In this document: one piece after another, positions 18,084 to 25,670 of the stretch | Layout: every line of letters starts with the position of its first letter | Numbering within the stretch: the first letter of the stretch is position 1 | DNA from: Brucella haematophila | GTDB lineage: Bacteria; Pseudomonadota; Alphaproteobacteria; Rhizobiales; Rhizobiaceae | Direction of reading: 5' to 3' | Assembly (NCBI RefSeq): GCF_005938105.1 | Contig: NZ_VCPE01000004.1 | Location: 310,001 to 374,000, forward strand | Length of the DNA: 64,000 bases | Program-made: the position numbers and the translations under genes | Notes under the pieces: generated by a model | Databases searched by the model: none | What the model saw: only the letters and a program-made list of their open reading frames with translations | Told to the model about the DNA's origin: nothing

Positions 18084-19123
18084 GCGCGCGTCCTCCTTTG
18101 TCCGAGCAGCAGCGCAAAGGCCGGAGCGCCGACCAGCGCCGTCACAACCCCGATGGGCAGCACCTGTCCCGGCACGATAATGCGCGACACGATATCGGCC
18201 GCGATCATGAAGATTGCGCCGATCAGCGCACTGACCGGCAATAATGTGCCATGCCGCACGCCGACAATCATTCGCGCCGCATGGGGAATGACAAGACCGA
18301 TAAAGCCGATGGACCCGACGATGGAAACCATCACCGCCGTCATCATGGCGCTGGCGCCAATCAGCACCGCATAGACGCGACGCACCGGAATGCCGAGCGA
18401 AGCAGCGGATTCTGCGCCAAAGGTGAAAGCATCAAGCGCGCGGGCGTGCCAGAGGCAGATGATGAGGCCGATCAGGCAGGCAGGCAGCGCCAGCGTCACA
18501 TCGGGCCAGCGCACGCCGGAGAGATTGCCGAGAAGCCAGAACATGATGCCCCGCGCCTGTTCGGCATTGGCGGCCTTTGTCACGATGAACGAGGTCAGCG
18601 CGTTGAAAAGCTGCGAACCGGCTATACCGGCCAGAATGATGGCGCTGTTGCCGCGCCCGGCTTTCAGCGCCAGCAGTGAAACCAGAACGAATGCAAGTAT
18701 CGCCCCGATGAATGCGCCAAGCGAAAGCGTGAGAACGCCAGCGCCAATGCCAAGAATGGCAACGCTGACGGCCCCGGTCGAAGCCCCGGCGGAGATGCCC
18801 AGAATATACGGATCGGCAAGCGAATTGCGCAGCAGCGATTGCAGCACAACGCCGGAAAGCGCCAGCGCGGCGCCGCAGCATGCCGCGACAACGGCACGGC
18901 TGAGACGATAGCTCCACACGATCCCCTCATCGATGGGATCGAGCACATAGCCTGCATGCCACAGCCGGTTGGCGACGGTCTTCGCCACCACATCCAGCGG
19001 TATGGCGGTTTCACCAATCGCCGCGCCAAGCCACAAGGCGGCAAGCAGCAGAATGAGCGCCAGAACTCCGGCGCTCACCTTGTTGCTGAAAGGAAGCCTT
19101 CCTATGGCCACCAAAGCTGTCAT
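18080..19123 (-). CDS. btuC: cobalamin-type ABC transporter permease (FecCD family)
   Basis: Inner-membrane subunit of 347 aa with about ten transmembrane helices. Family marks are LSGVVLQSLLRNSLADPYILGISAGAS and GSIGFIGLVIPHAARMIVG near the ends. It overlaps both neighbours by 4 bases (ATGA type), so btuF-btuC-btuD are translationally coupled. Sequence alone would also allow haem or siderophore; the riboswitch argues for corrinoid. Confidence 0.87.
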   Translation of the reverse strand: MTALVAIGRLPFSNKVSAGVLALILLLAALWLGAAIGETAIPLDVVAKTVANRLWHAGYVLDPIDEGIVWSYRLSRAVVAACCGAALALSGVVLQSLLRNSLADPYILGISAGASTGAVSVAILGIGAGVLTLSLGAFIGAILAFVLVSLLALKAGRGNSAIILAGIAGSQLFNALTSFIVTKAANAEQARGIMFWLLGNLSGVRWPDVTLALPACLIGLIICLWHARALDAFTFGAESAASLGIPVRRVYAVLIGASAMMTAVMVSIVGSIGFIGLVIPHAARMIVGVRHGTLLPVSALIGAIFMIAADIVSRIIVPGQVLPIGVVTALVGAPAFALLLGQRRTRA

Positions 19124-20148
19124 TTGTTGAGGTCCGAAGCAGCGATTGCCGCTGCCAGCGTTTCAATGCCTTCAATCACCCGCAGCGATGTGCTCATCGA
19201 CTGCGCATCCATGTCGAAGACATGGCCGCCCTTGACGGCTGGCATCAGGCTCGTCACCGGATCGCTTTCGAGGAATTTGTGCTTCACGGCAATATCGTCC
19301 GCCGGATAACGGCGACGGTCCAGCTTGGCGGCCACGATCATCGACGGGCTGGACTTGGCAATCGTCTCCCAGCCGACAGTCGGCCATTCTTCTTCGCTGT
19401 CGACCACATTCTTGATGCCAAGCGCTGACAGAATATAGGCCGGAGCGCCAAACTTACCGGCGATATAGGGATCGGCGTCGATCTGCGTGCTGGAGAACCA
19501 GACCACAGCGGAGAGCTTGCCGCCGCTGGCGCCAATCTTGCTGCGTGCCGCTTCTTCGCGTCCCTTCAGCTCGGCAATCAGCTTTTCACCACGATCCTGC
19601 ACGTTGAAGATCGCGGCCAGCTCGCCGATTTCCTGATAGACGATATCCATCGTGAAGGCTGCCGTGCGCACGCCATCGCCACCGCCGGAATTATCCTTGC
19701 CGACGCAATCCGAAGGCGACGTATAGGCGGGTATGCCCAGTTCCTCGAACTGTTCCGGCTTGGCGACGATGCCGTTCGGTCCGACATGCCACTGGAAATC
19801 TGCTGTCACGATATCGGGCTTCTGCGCCAGAACGCTTTCGAAGCTCGGATCATTATCGGCCAGCCGCTTGACCTTGGCGTTGACCTCTTCAAAGCCCTTG
19901 AGCACCGGGCCAAACCACACTGCCGTGCCGACGACCTTGTCGCCGAGACCGAGGCTGTACAGAATTTCCGTGCTGCTTTGGCCGACCGCCACCGCGCGCG
20001 TCGGGGCCTGTTTGAATGTGACGTCTCGTCCGCAGTTCTTCAGCGTCAGCGGATATTGCGTTTCCGCAGCCTGGAGCGCTGGCACGCCCGCGAACAATGA
20101 AAGAGCGCATAGAGCTGCGCGAAACGACGTCTTGCCGTGGAATGTCAT
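19120..20148 (-). CDS. btuF: cobalamin-type ABC transporter substrate-binding protein
   Basis: Periplasmic binding protein of 342 aa, class III (long connecting helix). Signal peptide about 1-28 ending ALQAAE. The N-lobe shows the CGRDVTFKQAPTRAVAV entry and AVGQSSTEILYSLGLGDKVVG, the C-lobe VVDSEEEWPTVGWETI. ATG 20148 is preceded by GGGGA; an in-frame ATG at 20181 is less likely. The 5' leader of about 200 bases plus a 220-base riboswitch controls the operon. Confidence 0.85.
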   Translation of the reverse strand: MTFHGKTSFRAALCALSLFAGVPALQAAETQYPLTLKNCGRDVTFKQAPTRAVAVGQSSTEILYSLGLGDKVVGTAVWFGPVLKGFEEVNAKVKRLADNDPSFESVLAQKPDIVTADFQWHVGPNGIVAKPEQFEELGIPAYTSPSDCVGKDNSGGGDGVRTAAFTMDIVYQEIGELAAIFNVQDRGEKLIAELKGREEAARSKIGASGGKLSAVVWFSSTQIDADPYIAGKFGAPAYILSALGIKNVVDSEEEWPTVGWETIAKSSPSMIVAAKLDRRRYPADDIAVKHKFLESDPVTSLMPAVKGGHVFDMDAQSMSTSLRVIEGIETLAAAIAASDLNK

Positions 20149-20344
20149 GAGAATCCCCGAAATGATGAAAGATGTAGCCACGTCAGCAAGCGACGGCGAT
20201 AAGGCACCGTGAGCAAACGGAGATATCCGGGGATATGAATGACGGTGTAAAAAAGCGCTTTGCAGCGCGATGTGCTGTCATAACCTGCTCCTGCTCCGGG
20301 CATCCCCGCCCGTGACAATGGATGATGGTGGGCTCAAGGCCCGT

Positions 20345-20565
20345 TGACGGCAGGTCTCCTGGCTTGCGGATGGTCGCTTCCATCTGCCTTCCCGTGTCTT
20401 TCAGCTTTCGCCGATCAAACACAGTGGCATGACGCCTGTCAGCGTCACGAGGATGGACAGCAATCCGCTTACAGTTGCGGGGGCAGCCACGGTCTCGGTC
20501 CCTTTTCGGGTCGTCCTCACCGTGTTCCCTATTAATCCCCTTCACTCTCGGTCGGGGAACCGTCG
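20345..20565 (-). promoter_or_regulatory. cobalamin (B12) riboswitch
   Basis: On the minus strand the classical elements follow in order: an entry stem with GGTTCCCC, TTAATAGGGAACACGGTG, the core GGCTGCCCCCGCAACTGTAA, GCCACTG, GGGAAGGC and the closing AGCCAGGAGACCTGCC (the B12 box). It lies about 200 bases upstream of btuF with nothing between, so the transport operon should be turned off when adenosylcobalamin is abundant. How the switch acts (terminator or ribosome-site masking) is not clear from the leader. Confidence 0.96.
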
Positions 20566-20757
20566 TAATACTATTACGTTCCTATTCTCAAACGGTCAAG
20601 TGTTTCCATCCTGATCGAACAGGTTTGGCACACATAAAGCCATGGTTAACAAAGCGTTAATATCACATTGATTTTATTTAATGTTTCAAAATGCTGCCAT
20701 TCATCTTCCGTTCACTCGTCTCCCAATAGTGTCCAACCCACAGCAAAGGAGAACATG

Positions 20758-21108
20758 ATGTTCAAAAAAGTCATTCTTGCAGCCGTAGCCCTTTCCTTCA
20801 TCGGCGCACCGCTGGCAGCACAGGCGCAGGATTATCAGCGCAAGCCAGGTCCGCATCGCATGGAGCAGAAGCCGCGCCCGTCCTATGGCAAGGAATTTGG
20901 CCGCAATGATCGTCGTGATCATGGCCGTCAGAATTGGTCCAAGGGCCAGCGTTACAATGACTGGCGCCGCCAGCCGGAAGTTCGCGATTACAATCGCTAT
21001 GGCCTCCGCCGTCCGGGTCCGGGCCAGCGTTGGGTGAAGGTCGACAACCAGTTCCTGCTGGTCACCACCGCAACCGGTATCATTGCGGGCATTCTCGCTG
21101 GCCGTTAA
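20758..21108 (+). CDS. RcnB family periplasmic protein
   Basis: Secreted protein of 116 aa. Signal peptide about 1-22 ending AAQAQ; the mature part is basic, with many Arg/Gln/Tyr, and ends in the RcnB-type segment GQRWVKVDNQFLLVTTATGIIAGIL. Escherichia RcnB is a periplasmic nickel/cobalt homeostasis factor, but most alphaproteobacterial members are untested. Two ATGs at 20755 and 20758; AGGAG is better spaced for 20758. Monocistronic with a strong terminator. Confidence 0.82.
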   Translation: MFKKVILAAVALSFIGAPLAAQAQDYQRKPGPHRMEQKPRPSYGKEFGRNDRRDHGRQNWSKGQRYNDWRRQPEVRDYNRYGLRRPGPGQRWVKVDNQFLLVTTATGIIAGILAGR

Positions 21109-21142
21109 GCGCCATAAAGCCTGAAGCTATCGCCATTATGCA

Positions 21143-21180
21143 AAACATCGGCCAGAGCCCGGCTCTGGCCGATGTTTTTT
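21143..21180 (+). terminator. rho-independent terminator
   Basis: AACATCGGCCAGAGCC and GGCTCTGGCCGATGTT form a long perfect stem followed by T6, 35 bases after the RcnB-like gene. Confidence 0.95.
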
Positions 21181-21243
21181 GATCTTAGGAAAGTTTAACC
21201 AAAACCGGGTCATCGGACGCACGCAGCGGATGCGTAAAACAGC

Positions 21244-21411
21244 CTACCGATTACGAGCTTTCATCAATATCCAGACAAGAACAACCATCCCGACAAGCCC
21301 AATGACGAGGCCGACGAGCCCGCCATAAACAGCATCCGTGCTGCCACCGATCAGCGCACCAATGCCAGCCCCTAAAATCAGCAGGATGAGCGGCGGCAAG
21401 CATCCAATCAT
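21244..21411 (-). CDS. small glycine-rich membrane protein
   Basis: A 55-aa protein that is nearly all membrane: two hydrophobic helices around LILLILGAGIGALIGG and LVGLVIGLVGMVVLVW with glycine-zipper spacing, and a short basic tail KARNR. ATG 21411 has AAGGA 7 bases upstream; the frame is open further to a TTG at 21498 but that extension lacks a ribosome site. No family recognised. Lies between the RcnB terminator and tRNA-His. Confidence 0.6.
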   Translation of the reverse strand: MIGCLPPLILLILGAGIGALIGGSTDAVYGGLVGLVIGLVGMVVLVWILMKARNR

Positions 21412-21544
21412 TGCAACGTCCTTGCAAACAACCTTCAAAGCCGCATATCTAGCCAAATTTGCCGCAAGCGACAACGGCTTCACGGCGAGATTGTCCAATC
21501 CGGCAGTAAACTCAACGTGTTAGTGAAATGGCCTGGGAGAGAAA

Positions 21545-21621
21545 TGGTACGGTCGGTTGGAGTTGAACCAACGACCTCAGGAGCCACAATCCTGCGCTCT
21601 AACCAACTGAGCTACGACCGC
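21545..21621 (-). tRNA. tRNA-His (GTG)
   Basis: Cloverleaf on the minus strand: acceptor GCGGTCG/CGACCGT, D arm GCTC-AGTTGGTTA-GAGC, anticodon stem CAGGA/TCCTG with loop TTGTGGC (anticodon GTG), T arm GTTGG-TTCAACT-CCAAC, and encoded CCA. Position -1 is C, pair 1-72 is G-U and the discriminator is A, not the G-1/C73 of most bacteria. This fits the alphaproteobacterial tRNA-His that lacks G-1 and is read by a matching divergent HisRS. Confidence 0.97.
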
Positions 21622-21970
21622 GTACCTTTGCCGGTGTTAGCGCCTCAGCGCCGCCGACAGGGGGTCACATACGGAGAATCGATCCATATTGCAAGCGATT
21701 ATAGCGCTCTTTTTTGAGAAATTCCCAATTGTCGGATTCAATGTCGAATTCCACCCATATTCTACAGAGACTGGTAACCATTGCAGGTGGCTGGCTGTGA
21801 ACAACCGAAATATCGGGCACAACCTGTAAAATTGCCATTCCGGCATTAACTAATGAAACAGAAAGTCGGGCTCATACCGTATGGAAATATGGACCCGCGG
21901 CCTCAGTGAGCTTATTAACAGGCGGTTAATGGCTACGACGGGGCGGTCGAAAGAACAGATAAGGACCGGT
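21622..21970. other. intergenic between tRNA-His and pdhS
   Basis: About 350 bases holding presumably the tRNA promoter (minus strand) and the pdhS promoter (plus strand). The pdhS frame is open from ATG 21881. No other motif recognised. Confidence 0.5.
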
Positions 21971-24900
21971 ATGTCTGGATCATACCCATTCATCGATATT
22001 GCCGCGCTGGACGCTATCCGCGAAGGCTTTGCCAAAGGCGATGCGCAGATCGTGCTGACACGCGATCTGTCGGCTGTGCTTTGGGTGAACGGCGCCGGAG
22101 CCAGACTGTTCGGCTTCGACCGTATCGAGGATATGATCGGCAGTGCAATCGATCTGCCTGTCGCCGCGCGCCGTCAAATCGCAGCCGCCAGCGATGACAA
22201 CAGTGCAGAACCCCGCGCAGTGTCCGTGCGCCTTGGCGGCGGCCTGCGTTCGGAACTGACGCGCCTTTGGATTTCCCACATTGTTCTGCCCGATGGCGTG
22301 CCCGGTCTTGCGATCACCACCAGCGGCGCATCGAGCAACGCCGAAGATATCATCGCGGGTCTCAGCGATGACGACACGCATGTCGCGTTGATCGATGCCG
22401 ACTGCAAGGTCATAGCGGCAAGCAAGCGTTTCGCCGCGCTCGATATTTCTGCTGCAACGCTTGAAGATCTGGTTGTCGAAGCCGCTGATACGCCTGACCG
22501 TATCGTCAAGCGCCGCATCCGTGCAGGCCGCCAGTCTGTTCCGGGCGCCATTGCCCGGCTGATTGATGCACCCGCGCTGCATCTTCTGTGCATCGTCGCC
22601 GAAGCCCCGGCGCAGGTCGCAACAGAGGCACCATCGGTTCAGGCGCACGAGCAAAACACTGTCCAGCCGCCAGAAGGCGCGGAAGAAATTCTTGAAGAAA
22701 TGCTCCCTGAACAGGCACCGACCGTTCAGGACGAGCCAGTTGCTGCGCCAGTGGCTGAAACCGTCAGCGAGCCCGCAACGGAAACGCAAAAGCCGCAAGG
22801 CTTCCAGTTCGACCGCGATGCGCCGCCTGCCCGGTTCATCTGGAAGACCAGCGCCGACGGAGTGTTCAGCGAGATTTCGCCGGAGTTCGGCATTACCGTT
22901 GGCCCTAATTCGGCTGATGTAACGGGACGCCGTTTCAGCGATGTCGCCAATGTGTTCGGCTTCGATCACGATGGCAGCATTGCATCGCTGCTCAGCAAGC
23001 GCGACACATGGTCGGGCAAGCGCCTGATGTGGCCGGTCGAAGGCACCAATCTGCGCGTGCCGGTGGAACTGGCCGCTCTGCCGGTTTATTCCCGCGATCG
23101 CGCGTTCATCGGCTTCCGCGGCTTTGGTCTGGTGCGCCCTGACGAAGCAGTGGAAGATCCTGAAGAAATCGGCCTCGCTCTGGCGGGCGGCATTCCGCAA
23201 AAGCGCAAGCCGGAAGCTCACGAAGCAGTCCACAGCGATGTTTCTGACGACGATGTGCTGGCGCTGACCGAAGAGATCGCCAATGACGACCATCCCGGCG
23301 ATACGCTGCCGAAGCCGCCACTCAACATCGCGCCCACAGCCGGACGTCGCGATTCAGACAAGGTGATCAACCTTCTGAATGCGGCTGCGCAAGAAAAGGT
23401 CGCATCCGATCAGGCGAAGCTCCTGAAAGTCAGAGAGCGCGAACAGCGTCCGGAAGGCGGGCTGACCAAGACCGAGCGCAATGCGTTCCGCGAAATTGCC
23501 GACCGTCTGCGCAAGCAGGGTCTTTCCAGCTCGCAGGCTGAGACGGCTTCCAACGTTCCGGCGGACACGCCTGTCATTACGCCGGAAGAAGTCACCGCAG
23601 AAGCAGCCCCGATAGCGCCGGTTATCGAACCTGCTGCTCCGATTGCGGAAATTCCCGTTGAGCAGTCCACGGTTTCGCACCGCGAAGAGCGGCAGGTCGA
23701 AAGCCTTGCCGAAGACACCACTCATGAACCGGCTGCTATCGACGAGACGGCGCTGCTGGCCAATCTGCCAGTTCCGGTGATCATCCATTCCGGCGACGAA
23801 GTGCATTATGTTAATCAGGCGCTGCTCGACCTCACCGGCTATGATGCGATTGAAGACATTCGCCATGCGGGCGGCGTTGAAGCGCTGTTCAACAGCGAAA
23901 GCGATGACAATGCGCCGCGTCAGGGCATGGTGTTGCGCCACGCCGATGGCAGCGAACAGCCGGTCGACGCGCATCTGAATGCAATTGCATGGCAAGGCGG
24001 TCGCGCCTTGTTGCTGAGCCTCATGCCCGTTGCCGAAGCCCCGGTTGCAGCTGCACCTGTTCAAACAGCCGTGCCGCAATCGGTCGCGGATGACGAGGAA
24101 AAGCAGGCGCTGGAAGCCCATGTGGATGAGCTGAAAACCATCCTCGACACGGCCACCGATGGTGTCGTGCTGATCGACCCGGAAGGGCGCATCCGCTCGA
24201 TGAACCATTCTGCATCCGCTCTCTTCGGCTATGACCGTGACGAGACGGAAGGCAAGTTCTTCTCCATGCTGTTCGCCATCGAAAGCCAGCGTGCGGCAAT
24301 GGATTATCTGAGCGGACTGTCCGGCAATGGCGTGCTGAGCGTGCTCAATGATGGACGCGAGGTGATCGGTCGTGAAGCCAAGGGCGGCTTCATCCCGCTC
24401 TTCATGACCATCGGCAAGCTGCCGCAGAAGCGTGGTTTCTGCGCCGTGCTGCGCGACATCACGCAGTGGAAGCGCACGGAAGAAGAACTGACCAATGCGC
24501 GCAAGGAGGCCGAACGCGCCTCCAACCAGAAAACCGATTTTCTGGCGCGCATCAGCCATGAAATCCGCACGCCGCTGAATGCCATTATCGGCTTTTCCGA
24601 ACTGATGGCCGACGAGAAATTCGGCCCAATCGGCAATGATCGCTATCGCGATTATCTGCGGGATATCAACCGCTCCGGCAATCATGTGCTGGCGCTCGTC
24701 AACGACCTGCTGGATATTTCCAAGATCGAAGCTGGCGCGCTGGAAATGCAGTTTGAAGCGGTGTCGCTGAATGACGCAATTGCCGAGGCCATTGCACTGA
24801 TGCAGCCGCAGGCAAATCGCGAGCGCATCATCATCCGCTCCAGCTTCCAGTCCAATCTACCGGACATCGTCGCGGATGCGCGTTCGATCAAGCAGGTGGC

Positions 24901-25252
24901 GCTCAACCTTCTGTCCAATGCCGTGCGGTTTACCGCGCCCGGCGGTCAGGTCATCGTCTCGACCAGCTATGAGATGAATGGCGACGTGGCGATGCGGGTG
25001 CGCGATACGGGCATCGGCATGACCAAGTCGGAAGTCGAGCAGGCGCTAAAACCGTTCCGTCAGGTCAATGCCTCGCAGCGCCGCTCGAGTGAACAGGCTC
25101 GCGACTGGCGCAATGAAGGCACCGGCCTCGGATTGCCGCTCACCAAGGCAATGGTCGAAGCCAACCGCGCCCAGTTCGCAATCGACTCGACGCCCGGTCG
25201 CGGTACTGTTGTGGAAATTCTTTTCCCGCCGACACGAGTTCTGGCTGACTGA
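21971..25252 (+). CDS. pdhS: PAS-domain sensor histidine kinase, PdhS type (PleC/DivJ family)
   Basis: Cell-cycle histidine kinase of 1093 aa. No transmembrane helix is visible, so it is cytosolic, as known for Brucella PdhS, an essential old-pole kinase that interacts with DivK. Long N-terminal part with Pro/Glu/Ala-rich linkers, PAS-like domains at about 595-700 and 715-830, then the dimerisation H-box (HEIRTPLNAIIGFSE, phospho-acceptor His about 863), N-box NLLSNAVRF, G1 DTGIGM (about 1014) and G2 GTGLGLPL (about 1050). ATG 21971 has AAGGA 5 bases before; upstream ATG 21881 would add 30 residues. The PdhS name rests on the large soluble N-terminus; other PleC/DivJ-like kinases are the alternative. 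Confidence 0.82.
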   Translation: MSGSYPFIDIAALDAIREGFAKGDAQIVLTRDLSAVLWVNGAGARLFGFDRIEDMIGSAIDLPVAARRQIAAASDDNSAEPRAVSVRLGGGLRSELTRLWISHIVLPDGVPGLAITTSGASSNAEDIIAGLSDDDTHVALIDADCKVIAASKRFAALDISAATLEDLVVEAADTPDRIVKRRIRAGRQSVPGAIARLIDAPALHLLCIVAEAPAQVATEAPSVQAHEQNTVQPPEGAEEILEEMLPEQAPTVQDEPVAAPVAETVSEPATETQKPQGFQFDRDAPPARFIWKTSADGVFSEISPEFGITVGPNSADVTGRRFSDVANVFGFDHDGSIASLLSKRDTWSGKRLMWPVEGTNLRVPVELAALPVYSRDRAFIGFRGFGLVRPDEAVEDPEEIGLALAGGIPQKRKPEAHEAVHSDVSDDDVLALTEEIANDDHPGDTLPKPPLNIAPTAGRRDSDKVINLLNAAAQEKVASDQAKLLKVREREQRPEGGLTKTERNAFREIADRLRKQGLSSSQAETASNVPADTPVITPEEVTAEAAPIAPVIEPAAPIAEIPVEQSTVSHREERQVESLAEDTTHEPAAIDETALLANLPVPVIIHSGDEVHYVNQALLDLTGYDAIEDIRHAGGVEALFNSESDDNAPRQGMVLRHADGSEQPVDAHLNAIAWQGGRALLLSLMPVAEAPVAAAPVQTAVPQSVADDEEKQALEAHVDELKTILDTATDGVVLIDPEGRIRSMNHSASALFGYDRDETEGKFFSMLFAIESQRAAMDYLSGLSGNGVLSVLNDGREVIGREAKGGFIPLFMTIGKLPQKRGFCAVLRDITQWKRTEEELTNARKEAERASNQKTDFLARISHEIRTPLNAIIGFSELMADEKFGPIGNDRYRDYLRDINRSGNHVLALVNDLLDISKIEAGALEMQFEAVSLNDAIAEAIALMQPQANRERIIIRSSFQSNLPDIVADARSIKQVALNLLSNAVRFTAPGGQVIVSTSYEMNGDVAMRVRDTGIGMTKSEVEQALKPFRQVNASQRRSSEQARDWRNEGTGLGLPLTKAMVEANRAQFAIDSTPGRGTVVEILFPPTRVLAD

Positions 25253-25670
25253 TCAGCTCCATCCTGATTTCCAAAAAAAAGCGCCGGGCAAAGCCGGCGC
25301 TACGAGAATCTCAGAGACAAAGACACAAAAGCAACTTGCAAGAGGATGCCGGAAACGGCGGCTCGATCATCACCCGTTGTGTTAACGCTTTCTCGCATAA
25401 TGCCAGTTAATGCGACCTTAATTTCATCGTTCAGAATTTACACATTCGTAGCGACTGTAAAATCAGGGTTAAATTTCAGACAGTAATTGATTAACCATAG
25501 AGCGTTGCCAGCAAATTTGTGACACGGTTTTGCGTCAGGAACTGCGCGAAAACAATTTGAGCGATTCCCTTCAAGGCAGAACCGTTCTAAACCGAATCTG
25601 CGAAGGCGGCTTTGCTTTGTGGCGCTGCTCGTTTAAACGAGAATAAAAGGGATTAGGGATCGGATGGTTG
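25253..25670. other. intergenic region with an orphan minus-strand terminator
   Basis: About 420 bases between pdhS and the AsmA gene. It holds the terminator at 25273-25301, which faces the wrong way for pdhS, and otherwise AT-rich sequence with no ORF. See the finding on a possible small RNA. Confidence 0.6.
25273..25301 (-). terminator. rho-independent terminator without a known upstream gene
   Basis: Read on the minus strand: GCGCCGG-CTTTGC-CCGGCGC followed by T8. All genes for 2.5 kb to the right are on the plus strand, so the RNA it ends is unannotated. On the plus strand the A run precedes the stem, so it is a poor terminator for pdhS. Confidence 0.85.

Noticed and set aside
21980-23293. 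Long minus-strand frames inside pdhS (also 23354-24685)
   Set aside because: Shadows of a GC-rich coding sequence; pdhS domains are unambiguous.
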